64,000 nucleotides of DNA from Tolypothrix sp. FACHB-123 (GTDB taxonomy: Bacteria > Cyanobacteriota > Cyanobacteriia > Cyanobacteriales > Nostocaceae): positions 62,001-126,000 of the forward strand of contig NZ_JACJRE010000014.1 of NCBI RefSeq assembly GCF_014697075.1. Reading direction: 5' to 3'. The position numbers and the translations under genes were made by a program. Positions 19,405 through 28,741 of this stretch are shown one piece after another (position 1 is the stretch's first letter; every line of letters begins with the position of its first letter). Under the pieces are notes generated by a model. It saw only the letters and a list, made by a program, of their open reading frames with translations, searched no databases and was not told the origin of the DNA.

Positions 19405-20040
19405 TTAAAGCATAATCAACCCCAACCTGACACCAACAGTCACAGCTTCCGTGCGGCTAGAGACAGCCAACTTTTGAAAAATAGATGAGATATGAAACTT
19501 TACAGTATGCTCAGAAATTTGCAATTGTTTAGCGATCGCTTTATTGCTTAAGCCAGAACCAAGCATTTCTAATACTTCAATTTCTCTTGGCGTCAAAGTA
19601 ATTACGGGGTTAGTTGCCAATTTTTCCCGCATGGGTAGTAACGCTAAAAAATCTGGATGTAGCACCACTAAACCTTGAGCGATCGCGATCGCCGCAGCGA
19701 TAATCTCTGACTCTGTACTGTCACCAGGTAATATCCCCCGGATACCAGAACGGATTGCAGCTTCTAAATCAATACTTTCTGGTGCTTCTGCGATCGTCAA
19801 GAATTCTACAGCATCTTGTTCCTGTTGAATCAGCAACAATTTTTCCCACATTGATCCTTGGGGATTGCTACCTAAATCTAGCAGCACTACATCAGGCTGT
19901 AATTGTCCAACTTCCTCGATCAAAGTATCTAAGTTAGCCGCACTTCCCACCACCGTCATCTGAGTACTTGCACTCCCAACAACAGCTGCTAAACCCACCC
20001 GCACCACAGGAGAAGTAGCAACGACCATCACCCGGATCAT
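19405..20040 (-). CDS. NarL/LuxR-type response regulator with a degenerate receiver
   Basis: A 211-residue regulator. The C-terminal LuxR-type HTH is intact (LTPREIEVLEMLGSGLSNKA, then ISEHTVKFHISSIFQKLAV), so DNA binding is expected. The receiver keeps an Asp at residue 55 (VVLLDLGSNP). However, the acidic pair normally following strand 1 is replaced (MVVATSPVV) and the conserved Lys after strand 5 is missing (GIRGILPGDSTES). It may therefore work without classical phosphorylation. The start ATG has a strong GGAGG site, 5 bases upstream, embedded in the end of a 29-codon frame with which it overlaps by ATGA. It follows the HtrA-like gene on the same strand, so the two are probably co-transcribed. 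Confidence 0.88.
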   Translation of the reverse strand: MIRVMVVATSPVVRVGLAAVVGSASTQMTVVGSAANLDTLIEEVGQLQPDVVLLDLGSNPQGSMWEKLLLIQQEQDAVEFLTIAEAPESIDLEAAIRSGIRGILPGDSTESEIIAAAIAIAQGLVVLHPDFLALLPMREKLATNPVITLTPREIEVLEMLGSGLSNKAIAKQLQISEHTVKFHISSIFQKLAVSSRTEAVTVGVRLGLIML

Positions 20041-20126
20041 GTCGCCTCCACAGCCTGGCTTAACTTAGCAGCGAGGGTTGCTAATTCGTCGTTGAACTGC
20101 ATAATTATTGTGGTATTCATCTTCAT
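20037..20126 (-). CDS. Possible 29-residue small ORF overlapping the response regulator start
   Basis: An ATG-initiated 29-codon frame fills the gap between the HtrA-like gene and the regulator; its TGA overlaps the regulator ATG (ATGA). The peptide ends MQFNDELATLAAKLSQAVEA. That weakly resembles the N-terminal helix of the neighbouring HtrA-like protein (LSNSLADTVEQAGIAVVA), so it could be the leftover start of a second, deleted paralogue or a coupling leader peptide. No Shine-Dalgarno precedes its ATG. Overlap and resemblance are visible; translation is inferred. Confidence 0.35.
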   Translation of the reverse strand: MKMNTTIIMQFNDELATLAAKLSQAVEAT

Positions 20127-20162
20127 CAAAAGGTGGAGAGTATCAGAACAAACGACTATTGA

Positions 20163-21152
20163 CTATCGCCCACCTCTTTTACCATGTCTCCCGCGTCTGT
20201 GATGGGAGTAAGCATCAGGTTTTTCTGCACCTTCTGGATGTGAGGATTGCTCAAATGGACGTTCGCCAACTGCGATCGCTATTTCCACTAACACTCCACC
20301 CCGCACTATTTGTACAGGGACAGTTTGACCGACGCGATCGCTACTATTAAGTAACGCCATCACATCACCAGTATCGTTGACAGTCATACCATCGAATTTT
20401 ATCAATATATCCCCTAGCAGTACACCTGTATTGTCAGCGGGGCCTCCAGATTCAACATTGACCACAATTACGCCAGTAGTAGCAGTTAAATTTAAAGCTG
20501 TAATCAGATTATTTGGTAAGCGTACAGGTTGCATTCCCACACCCAAATAACCCCTTGCAATATGACCTCTCGCCAGCAATTGGTCAACCACACGATTAAC
20601 TGTAGCTGCTGGGATAGTTAAAGCTGTCCCTCGCCTTCCTGATGTATTCATCCCCACTACATAACCAGCTGCATCTACCAGAGATCCGCCAGCAAAGCCT
20701 GGGTAAAGAGTAATATCCGGGCGGATGAATTGGTCAATATTACCGCCACTCATACTCCGCCATGCGCCACTAACTACACTGACAGCACCTAAAGCCGCCC
20801 GCAAGTCACCTTCCCTACTTCTAGCTATGCCTAATACCAAATTACCGACTTTTAGTCTAGAGGCATCACCGATTTTGGCTACAGGAGTTTCGACATTTTC
20901 TAGCTGGAATACCGCAACATCAGTGCTAGAGTCATGCCCCAGGTGTGTAGCAGCCACAGAACGACCATCGGCTAAAGTCACCGTAATTTCATCATAACGC
21001 CCCAGTGACTCATCGGAGGTCACAATAATGCCTTGACGCCAGTGAATCCCGCTAGGAGAAAACCTGGTACCAGCATTCACTGCAACTACAGCAATTCCCG
21101 CTTGTTCTACGGTATCAGCCAAACTATTAGACAATTCTAGTAATGAAGACAT
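20163..21152 (-). CDS. HtrA/DegP-like trypsin-fold protein with PDZ domain, catalytic His and Ser lost
   Basis: A 329-residue S1C-type protein: trypsin-like domain (about residues 10-195) followed by one PDZ domain (about 200-300; GYLGVGMQPV, GPADNTGVLLGDILIKFDGM). The fold is recognisable through SGIHWRQGIIVT, STDVAVFQL (Asp78) and DAAGYVVGMNTSGR. Where active relatives have His, this protein has Glu48 (IVTSDESLG). The GNSGGP-type serine motif reads GFAGGSL, with Ala154 in place of Ser. Two of three catalytic residues are thus missing, suggesting a non-proteolytic peptide-binding or sensory role. There is no N-terminal TM or signal peptide, unlike periplasmic Deg proteases. It is followed by the LuxR-type regulator gene. 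Confidence 0.88.
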   Translation of the reverse strand: MSSLLELSNSLADTVEQAGIAVVAVNAGTRFSPSGIHWRQGIIVTSDESLGRYDEITVTLADGRSVAATHLGHDSSTDVAVFQLENVETPVAKIGDASRLKVGNLVLGIARSREGDLRAALGAVSVVSGAWRSMSGGNIDQFIRPDITLYPGFAGGSLVDAAGYVVGMNTSGRRGTALTIPAATVNRVVDQLLARGHIARGYLGVGMQPVRLPNNLITALNLTATTGVIVVNVESGGPADNTGVLLGDILIKFDGMTVNDTGDVMALLNSSDRVGQTVPVQIVRGGVLVEIAIAVGERPFEQSSHPEGAEKPDAYSHHRRGRHGKRGGR

Positions 21153-22252
21153 CTATGTTCACCGTCAGTTTTTTTAGATGCTCATATCCTGTCCTGTTTT
21201 ACTCATCAATGACATCGGCAGAATGGGGAGAATCTATCCTAGAAAAATGGCTAGTACTGCTGTCTTGGAGTTGTCTACCTCATCCCCATCTTGTTCATGG
21301 TTGCTGACCATCGCTGCAACTTTCCTTAAGGATGCCTTCTGACTTTATTTATAAAATTTTGATTAGCATATATTTTCTATAAAGATTATAGATAAACCTG
21401 CCACATTTTATAGTCTTAACCTAAATTTAATCACAACAATCTCAGCCATATTTATGTATTTTGTATGTAAAAATGGCTAACTTTCACGCTCGCTTTATCG
21501 ACTTGACAAAAATACCTATCTAACTGTAAATTTTAGTTTCTGTCTATATATTTCTGCAAAAATTTCCAAAGATTAGACATGTTAAAAATCTATTACTTAT
21601 ACCCTACAAGTAAATAAAATATCCATGTCACACACTTTGCTTCAACGTAATTAAACCAACCCTCATTTAGCTGGTTAGCGACTTGACATTAACATAATAA
21701 TAGTGGTATTTTTTGCAAAATATTTCATTCTGCTCTTTCAGTTTCGGCAACTGGGACAATTGTTGTGAATTACAGAACAAGCAAGAATGTCCACCACAAA
21801 ATCTAGCAATTTTCATGGTTCTTCATTACTGGTATAAACAATCCAGGCAGGCTTTGTAGAGTTTATTTAAAAAATGAAAGACGTACTATTATAAAGCATT
21901 TTTAAGCAATTTTTATAAAATTTTCGTGAGTAAAACTAACTTAAAAAAGTACGAATTAGCTATTAATTTATGTACATATACCAATAGTAGTATTATATTA
22001 TTAGTATGCAATAAATAGCACAATCAGCTATTGTGGCTATTTATACATTATTTGTAGCCGTTACTGCTAGATTATCGAGGGTATAGCTTCCATACGGCTT
22101 CAGTGATAAATAACTAGTATTTCTTTTCATTTAAAGTTCCTTTTTGACAAACAGGCTGGCAGTTGACTCTTCTATTTTCCCAAGCAAGTAGTTGAGCAAG
22201 TTGACTGTGTTAATTGGGGTAGACTAACTGACTGACAGGTAAAAATTGATTT
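21153..22252. other. 1.1-kb AT-rich intergenic region, no gene seen
   Basis: This separates the divergent HtrA-like and photoreceptor-MCP genes. It is AT-rich, with many oligo-A/T runs and no frame above about 35 codons that looks coding. TTGACA hexamers occur near 21502 (with TAAATT 18 bases downstream) and near 21683, so promoters are possible, but I cannot choose one. It is the longest non-coding stretch in the window and could hold an unrecognised regulatory RNA. Confidence 0.5.
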
Positions 22253-25222
22253 ATGAACAATGGATTACATCCCGCTAAAAATGGATTGGTAGGCAAATCC
22301 CAGCTATCTTCGTTAAAATCACAATTTAATGTTGAATTTAATAGCAATTCTTCCGGATTTTTTTCCCAAATCCAAGCCAAAAAGGCTGATTACCAAGCAG
22401 TCAAGCAATCTTTATTTCAGCGATTTGCGAATCTTTCAATTAATCACAAGCAACTGATTGCTTTAACAGCATCGCAATTAATAGGTATTGGCTGTATCAG
22501 TATAGTAGGCAGAACTTTAATAACTAATAGTTTACAAAATATCTCTCTGGAGCAAGCAAAATCAGAGTTAGCGATCGCAGATATTAATTACAACAATAAA
22601 GTCAATCAAATGGCTTTAGGATTGATGGGTCAAGCTGAAAACCCCACACTTGTAAAAGCAGCGCTTTTACATTCATCAGGGCAAACTTTAAGCCAGGAAT
22701 TACAAGCAGAAGTCAAGCAAATACTAGCTAGTCAAAGTCAGGTCAATAAAATTGAATATGTCACCTTAGTCGGGGAGAATTTTCAGATTATTGCCAATGC
22801 TAATACCAACCGCAATGGTGAAGTATTCAATCCTGATAATTTAGTTGGTGATGTTTTCACTAATCCCCAAACAATTAAAGCTAGCAGAACTATTAGTCTA
22901 GAAGAACTGAGTAAAGAATTACCCATATTACCTTCCGGTCTTAACAACCAAAATGCTTTGATTCGCTATACAGTAACACCAATCAAAAATCCTGACACCA
23001 AAGCAGTTATTGGCGCTTTAATTGCTGGCGATATTGTCAATGGTAAAGACCAGATTGTCAAAGATACATTAAAAGCTACTTCCGGGGGCTACAGTGCGGT
23101 TTATGTACGCCAACCCAACGGTGAATTCTCCCTAGCCACATCTTTAGATAAAGGTCAACAGACAAATATTAATCAAGCCCAAAGTAACGTTAAATTACCT
23201 CAACAAGACATAGCTTTATTGACAGCAGCAGCAAAGGCTAAAGGTACCCCAGTTACAGCCAAAATTAAATTAGGTAACCAAACTTATGCAATGGCGGCCC
23301 AAGCTGTACCCGATAAAATTCTGGAAACAGATGAGCAAGCCACCAATGTTTTTGATGAAAAATCTGTAGCTATTTTAGTTCGAGGAACTCCAGAAACAGC
23401 GTTAAATCAATTGTTAGCCAATAGTTTTTGGGTAGAAGTAGCCGCAATTAACATAGCGTTAATACTCATCATCTTCTGGACATTTATGTTAAAGCGGGGA
23501 ATAGTCAACCCGCTCCAGCAGTTAGAGGAAACAGCCCAAAAATTTGCTCGTGGCGATCGCTATGCTCGCAGTGAGATTTTGACTAACGACGAAGTTGGGC
23601 AATTAGCTAGTACTTTTAATCGCATGGCAGATGCGATGACAGCGCAAGCAATTCGCCTAGAAAATAAAGCTCAATTATCAGAGCTAGTCAATGAAATTAC
23701 TGCTAGTTTTCGTGGTTCCCTCAACACAACACACATCCTCAATGTAGCAGTCACCAGTATTAGAGAAGCCATTAACGCCGATCGGGTGCTGATCTATTGT
23801 TTTGACGAAAATTGGGTAGGTAAAATTATTGCTGAATCCGTTGATGATGATTGGTCTAGCACTTTAGGACAAGAGATTGCCGATCCTTGTTTTGCCAATG
23901 ATTATGTTCAGAAATACCAGAATGGACGGGTACAAGCATTAGAAAACATTTATGCGGCTGGGTTAACAGATTGCCATATTAATCAACTAGAAAAATTTGA
24001 TGTCAAAGCAAATTTAGTTGCACCCATTTTGCTAGACAATAAACTATATGGCTTGTTGATTGCTCATCAATGTTCTAGTTCTCGTAAATGGCAAGAATTA
24101 GAAATCGAATTGTTGAGACAGGTAGCAATTCCCGTAGGCTATGCATTAGAGCAATCCTATCTTCTAGAGCAAATAGACACCGCCCGTTTCCATGCAGAAA
24201 CAGCTGTAATTGAACAACGCCAATACAACGAAGCTCTACAACAGCAAATCCTCACTCTTCTCAAAGATATTGAAGGTGCATCCCAAGGTGATTTGACTGT
24301 ACGTTCGGAAGTGACAATGGGAGAATTGGGAACTGTCGCTGACTTTTTCAATTCCATTGTGGAAAGTCTCAGAGCCATTGTCACCAAAGTCAAAACATCT
24401 GCAATTCAGGTGAATACATCTATTAGCGAAAACGAAGTCGCCATTCACCAACTTGCCGATACTGTAGTCAAACAAGCAGATGATATCAGCTTGAGTTTAG
24501 TTAGTATAGACCAGATGAAGGACTCCATTACTACTGTTGCCGATCGCGCTAGACAGGCGGCAATAGTTGCCCACACAGCATCTGGTGCTGTCCAAGAAAA
24601 TGGCAAAGCTATAGATCAGGCTGTACAAAATATCTTTAAATTGCGCTCAACAATTGGCGACACAGCTAAGAAAGTTAAGCGTCTGGGGGAATCTTCTCAA
24701 CAAATTTCCCAAGTGGTTGCCTTGATCAATCAAATAGCTATGCAAACTAACTTTTTAGCAATTAATGCAGGGTTAGAAGCTACAAGATCGGGTGTTGAAG
24801 GCGAAGGTTTTGCGATGATTGCAGAAGAAGTTGCTGCTCTAGCTGCTAGATGTTCGGAAGCGACTCAAGAAATTACACAAGTTGTTGATAAAATTCAACG
24901 GGAAACCAATGAAGTTGTGACAGCGATGGAATTGGGAACTAATCAGGTAGTTGAAGGTACTACCATTGTGGAAAATGCTAAAAATTCCCTGAATCAAATT
25001 CTCCAAGTATCCCAACAAATTGATGATTTAGTCCAGTCAATTTCTTTAGCAACTGAGTCTCAAGTCAACACATCGCAAGCAGTCAGCAAACTTATGCAGG
25101 AGATTTATCAAGTTTCAAATCTCACTAGCTCCTACTCTCATCAAGCTTCCCAATCTCTCAAACAAACTGTAGAAATTTCCCAAGAATTACAAGCAACTGT
25201 AGAGACTTTCAAAGTTAATTAG
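22253..25222 (+). CDS. PixJ-like methyl-accepting phototaxis receptor with a DXCF cyanobacteriochrome GAF domain
   Basis: A 989-residue transmembrane chemoreceptor. Two TM helices (about 68-90 and 393-416) flank a periplasmic Cache-like sensor domain. A HAMP domain follows (about 416-470), then a GAF domain (about 480-645), a second HAMP-like segment (ASQGDLTVRSEV), and the MCP signalling domain (hairpin TNFLAINAGLEATRSG). The GAF has the two cyanobacteriochrome cysteines: Cys546 in a DPCF (DXCF) motif and Cys574 in TDCHINQLEKF. They are 28 residues apart, as in TePixJ. DXCF GAFs normally bind phycoviolobilin or phycocyanobilin and switch between blue and green/teal states. It should signal to a CheA/CheW array encoded elsewhere. 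A terminator follows directly. Confidence 0.92.
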   Translation: MNNGLHPAKNGLVGKSQLSSLKSQFNVEFNSNSSGFFSQIQAKKADYQAVKQSLFQRFANLSINHKQLIALTASQLIGIGCISIVGRTLITNSLQNISLEQAKSELAIADINYNNKVNQMALGLMGQAENPTLVKAALLHSSGQTLSQELQAEVKQILASQSQVNKIEYVTLVGENFQIIANANTNRNGEVFNPDNLVGDVFTNPQTIKASRTISLEELSKELPILPSGLNNQNALIRYTVTPIKNPDTKAVIGALIAGDIVNGKDQIVKDTLKATSGGYSAVYVRQPNGEFSLATSLDKGQQTNINQAQSNVKLPQQDIALLTAAAKAKGTPVTAKIKLGNQTYAMAAQAVPDKILETDEQATNVFDEKSVAILVRGTPETALNQLLANSFWVEVAAINIALILIIFWTFMLKRGIVNPLQQLEETAQKFARGDRYARSEILTNDEVGQLASTFNRMADAMTAQAIRLENKAQLSELVNEITASFRGSLNTTHILNVAVTSIREAINADRVLIYCFDENWVGKIIAESVDDDWSSTLGQEIADPCFANDYVQKYQNGRVQALENIYAAGLTDCHINQLEKFDVKANLVAPILLDNKLYGLLIAHQCSSSRKWQELEIELLRQVAIPVGYALEQSYLLEQIDTARFHAETAVIEQRQYNEALQQQILTLLKDIEGASQGDLTVRSEVTMGELGTVADFFNSIVESLRAIVTKVKTSAIQVNTSISENEVAIHQLADTVVKQADDISLSLVSIDQMKDSITTVADRARQAAIVAHTASGAVQENGKAIDQAVQNIFKLRSTIGDTAKKVKRLGESSQQISQVVALINQIAMQTNFLAINAGLEATRSGVEGEGFAMIAEEVAALAARCSEATQEITQVVDKIQRETNEVVTAMELGTNQVVEGTTIVENAKNSLNQILQVSQQIDDLVQSISLATESQVNTSQAVSKLMQEIYQVSNLTSSYSHQASQSLKQTVEISQELQATVETFKVN

Positions 25223-25247
25223 CTCAAGTTTCCTCTGATGAGAAAAT

Positions 25248-25287
25248 CCTCCGGATGAAGTTTTTATCTTTCGCCGGAGGCTTTTTA
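25248..25287 (+). terminator. Rho-independent terminator of the photoreceptor MCP gene
   Basis: CCTCCGG (25248-25254) pairs with CCGGAGG (25274-25280) and is followed by CTTTTT. It starts 26 bases after the MCP stop codon. Confidence 0.75.
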
Positions 25288-25762
25288 GCTCGAAGAATTA
25301 GTTTGCCTAAAAGCGTACTAAGCTGAAAATGGGCATTGGGGAGCCATTCGCGTGGGCGGGTTTCCCGACTTGAGCGTAGACGCCCGGAGGGCGGTTTCTC
25401 GTAGAGTACTGGCGTCATGGAAAAGAAAGATTTTCATGTTATAAGTGTATCTTTATAGAGAAATATGATTAAGTAATAATTGTCAAAAAATTAATATGCA
25501 GCAACATCAGGAAATTAAGTTATGGAAATATTTTCCGTTCTGACTGAGGCAGCAGCTAGCAGTATATCCACAAGCTAAAGCTGGCTAGTTATAGATATGG
25601 ATGCAAAGCTGCTTGCTTACCCCAGGATAATTTTATGAAGAATTAGTATTAATTCAGAAATGAGAATAGTCAAAATTAAGTGACAATGGTATCATAATTT
25701 TTTGATATCAATTAAAAAAACATCAATTCGCTTATTTTCATAACTTAATATCCCTGGGGATT
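25288..25762. other. Intergenic region with a GC-rich repeat, otherwise empty
   Basis: Bases 25340-25410 carry a GC-rich repeat (GACGCCCGGAGGGCGG core), which creates a spurious 64-codon minus-strand frame. The remaining AT-rich part up to the next gene shows no RNA or gene I recognise. The following start ATG 25763 is preceded by CCTGGGGATT, without a clear Shine-Dalgarno. Confidence 0.5.
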
Positions 25763-28741
25763 ATGAAGCCGCTAGGTAAAGTTTTACAACAGGCTGACCT
25801 CATTTCATCTGAACAGTTAGAGATTGCTTTGCAAGAGCAGTCCCACATTACTGGATTGCGGCTTGGTGAAATTTTAGCGTTGCACGGATGGCTGAAACAA
25901 GAAACGGCTGATTTTTTCTCTCAGCAGTGGCCGACTTTACTAGAGCAGAAAACAAAACAGCCTTTGGGAAAATATTTAGAAAAAGCTGGGCTGTTAAATC
26001 AGCAGCAAATCACCACTATTTTAGTGGAACAACAGCAGAAGAAACTCCGCTTTGGCGAATTAGCAGTACTTAAGGGTTGGTTGAAACCCACGACAATTAA
26101 ATTTTTTTTGGAACATCTTGCTTTAGAGTCCCAATTACAGCAATATCTTACTCAGCAGGGCGCATCTCCAAGTTCACAAAGTCCAGTGCAGATCGCAAAG
26201 TTAAACTTAGAAATGGTACTACCACAGCAGAACAACTTAAAAGTCTCGAACCCTGTTGAGAATTCAGCTTTTGCTGCCAACTCCATAGAGCAGGAATCCG
26301 CAAGGTTAAGACTATTTAGCCGTAGTACTATCAAGCTATTTAAATTAGATGAGAAAGCTAGCAATCCAGAAGTTTTACTAGCAGAGGTGCTGGCTTGGAC
26401 AGATGGACAGCCGATTCTCACCCAAAAACTTTGTCGCTTATTGGCGGAATCAGAAGTTGAGATCGCCGCAGGTGCAGAAGCCGCAACAGTGCAGCAGCTA
26501 GTAGAAAATAGCCTAATTAAAAATTGGGAAACTCAAATTGCTGCTGAGCATTTGCAAGGAATTGGTGACAGTATAATTCACAATCAGCAATGCGATCCCT
26601 TATCGCTGTTGGAATTATATCAACGAATTTGGCAAGCAGGCGAAATCAATAGCAATGATAGTCCAGAACAGGCAGAACTGTTGCGTTTAAGATTGGTAGT
26701 GCAGAAACAAAACCAGCTAAAAGTTGCTAACCGCATCTATCAAGCAGTTTTTGATCGCAATTGGATCGAGCAGGAATCAGTAAAAATAAAATTATTTAGC
26801 CGCAAAAATGCCGAATTAGACGCAAAAGCTAGCGATCCGGAGGTATTGCTGGCAGAAGTGGTAGCCTGGACAAACGAGCAACCGATTTTGACGCAAAAGC
26901 TTTGTCAATTACTGGCAGAGTCAGTAGTTCATCTCACCGCAGGTTCAGAAGTTGGAACAGTGCAACAACTGGTAGAAAATAGGCTGATTAACAATTGGGA
27001 AACTCAAGTTGCCTCCGAACATTTGCAATACATCCGCGACAGTATAATTCACAATCAGCAATACGATCCCTTATCGCTGTTGGAATTATATCAACGAATT
27101 TGGCAAGAGGGTGCAGTCCCCACTAACGGCAGTTCTGCTCAGGCAGAATTGTTGCGTTTGGGATTAATTGTAGAACAACAAGATCAATTAAAAGTTGCCA
27201 ACCGCATTTACCAAGCAGTTTTCGATCGCAATTGGATCGAGCAGGAATCAGTCAGGTTAAGATTATTTAGCCCCAGCAATATTAAATTATATAAATTAGA
27301 CGAAAAGGCTGCTTGTCCTGAAATTGTCATTGCAGAAATATTGTCATGGACAGATGGACAACCGATTCTGACGCAAAAAATATGTCAAATACTGGCTGAT
27401 TCAGATATTTTTATTGCCGCAGGTGCAGAAGCTGCAACAGTGCAACAGCTAGTAGAAAATAGTTTAATTAAAAATTGGGAAACTCAAGTTGCAGCTGAAC
27501 ATTTGCAAAGCATACACGAAAGTCTGATTCATAATCATCAGTGTGACTCCTTATTGCTGTTGGAATTGTATCAACAGATTTGGCAACAAGAAGAAATCCC
27601 CAATGACGATCGCAGTCGCGAACAAGCAGAACTACTACGGATAGGATTGGTAATTCTCAAAAAAGACAAGCTAAAACTGGGGAACCGGATTTATCAAGCA
27701 GTTTTTAATCGCCATTGGGTAAAGTTGGAGTTAGAGAAAATTATTCGTGCGTCTTTGGCGCAAACAACTATATATAATCCCATACCAGCTACTCATACTT
27801 GGACTGTCGGTAATACTGTTACTTCACCTGAACCGAAAGGAACTAAACGGTTCTTGGTGTTGCTAGCCATAGCTGGTTTAATGGTTTGCGGTTCTAGCGT
27901 CATGGTTTTAGGTTTCAGTGTTTTTAGATGGTTACAAGTAGAGACAATTTTCAAACAAGGTAATGCTTTATTACAGCAAGGAAAGCATCAAGAAGCGATC
28001 GCAAAATATAACAAACTTTTAAAACTCGATAGCAACTACTACCAATCTTGGACTAATCGGGGTTATGCACTAGCGGGGCTAAAAGATTATAACCAGATGC
28101 TAGAATCCTGCACGACGGCAACTATCATCAACCCAGAAGCAGTTTATGCCTGGAATTGCCGAGGAGAAGCACTGTATAATTTGAAACAATCTGAAGAAGC
28201 GATCGCCGCTTTTGATAAAGCAATCAGCTTTAACCCTAAAGATCCCGTGTTCTGGATTAATAAAACCGAAGCTTTAATTACGCTTAAACAACCTGATAAA
28301 GCCCTAGAGACGATTAATCAAGGAATCAAGTTATTAAAACAGATTTGGGAAACTGAACGCAAAGATGCAAATGCCAAAGAACTAGCTATTGGGTTGACTT
28401 ATCAAGCCAGAGTGTTATTGCAAAAGCAAGAATATGAAGGCGCTCTCAAAGCTTACGAGCAAGCATTAAAATACAATCCTAACTACTTTATTGCCTTACG
28501 CGGTAAAGGAATTGCCTTGCAAAACTTAAAGCGAGACGATCAAGCGATCGCGCAATTTTACTCTTTGATTGAGCGTCCCCAGTTAACTAATAATGAAAAA
28601 GCTGAAGCTTGGTATTATTTGGGATTAAGCCTGTGTAAATTCGGACAAGCTCAAAGAGCGATCGCTGCTTTCGATCAAGCCCTAAAACTTAAACCAGATT
28701 ACCCTGCCGCAGAACAAGGTAAAAGAGCTTGCCCTAGTTAA
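25763..28741 (+). CDS. Multi-repeat protein: two GspE-N-like units, three AAA-like C-terminal modules, TM helix, TPRs
   Basis: A 992-residue protein with no named function. Residues 1-125 hold two units of the type-II secretion GspE N-terminal kind (LGKVLQQADLISSEQLEIAL; LGKYLEKAGLLNQQQITTIL). Residues about 175-655 hold three tandem 157-160-residue copies of a module (WTDGQPILTQKLCRLLAES; NWETQIAAEHLQ; LLELYQRIWQ; NRIYQAVFDRNWIEQ). That module usually ends AAA-like NTPase domains of cyanobacterial WD40/TPR signalling proteins. No Walker A is present. A TM helix lies at about 695-722, followed by about six TPRs (YQSWTNRGYALAGLKDYNQM). The N-terminal half is probably cytosolic. Copies 1 and 2 are nearly identical in DNA over about 70 bp, indicating recent duplication or gene conversion. 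Confidence 0.85.
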   Translation: MKPLGKVLQQADLISSEQLEIALQEQSHITGLRLGEILALHGWLKQETADFFSQQWPTLLEQKTKQPLGKYLEKAGLLNQQQITTILVEQQQKKLRFGELAVLKGWLKPTTIKFFLEHLALESQLQQYLTQQGASPSSQSPVQIAKLNLEMVLPQQNNLKVSNPVENSAFAANSIEQESARLRLFSRSTIKLFKLDEKASNPEVLLAEVLAWTDGQPILTQKLCRLLAESEVEIAAGAEAATVQQLVENSLIKNWETQIAAEHLQGIGDSIIHNQQCDPLSLLELYQRIWQAGEINSNDSPEQAELLRLRLVVQKQNQLKVANRIYQAVFDRNWIEQESVKIKLFSRKNAELDAKASDPEVLLAEVVAWTNEQPILTQKLCQLLAESVVHLTAGSEVGTVQQLVENRLINNWETQVASEHLQYIRDSIIHNQQYDPLSLLELYQRIWQEGAVPTNGSSAQAELLRLGLIVEQQDQLKVANRIYQAVFDRNWIEQESVRLRLFSPSNIKLYKLDEKAACPEIVIAEILSWTDGQPILTQKICQILADSDIFIAAGAEAATVQQLVENSLIKNWETQVAAEHLQSIHESLIHNHQCDSLLLLELYQQIWQQEEIPNDDRSREQAELLRIGLVILKKDKLKLGNRIYQAVFNRHWVKLELEKIIRASLAQTTIYNPIPATHTWTVGNTVTSPEPKGTKRFLVLLAIAGLMVCGSSVMVLGFSVFRWLQVETIFKQGNALLQQGKHQEAIAKYNKLLKLDSNYYQSWTNRGYALAGLKDYNQMLESCTTATIINPEAVYAWNCRGEALYNLKQSEEAIAAFDKAISFNPKDPVFWINKTEALITLKQPDKALETINQGIKLLKQIWETERKDANAKELAIGLTYQARVLLQKQEYEGALKAYEQALKYNPNYFIALRGKGIALQNLKRDDQAIAQFYSLIERPQLTNNEKAEAWYYLGLSLCKFGQAQRAIAAFDQALKLKPDYPAAEQGKRACPS

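Noticed and set aside
25224-25418. 64-codon minus-strand frame after the MCP gene
   Set aside because: Covers the MCP terminator and a GC-rich repeat; an artefact of these.
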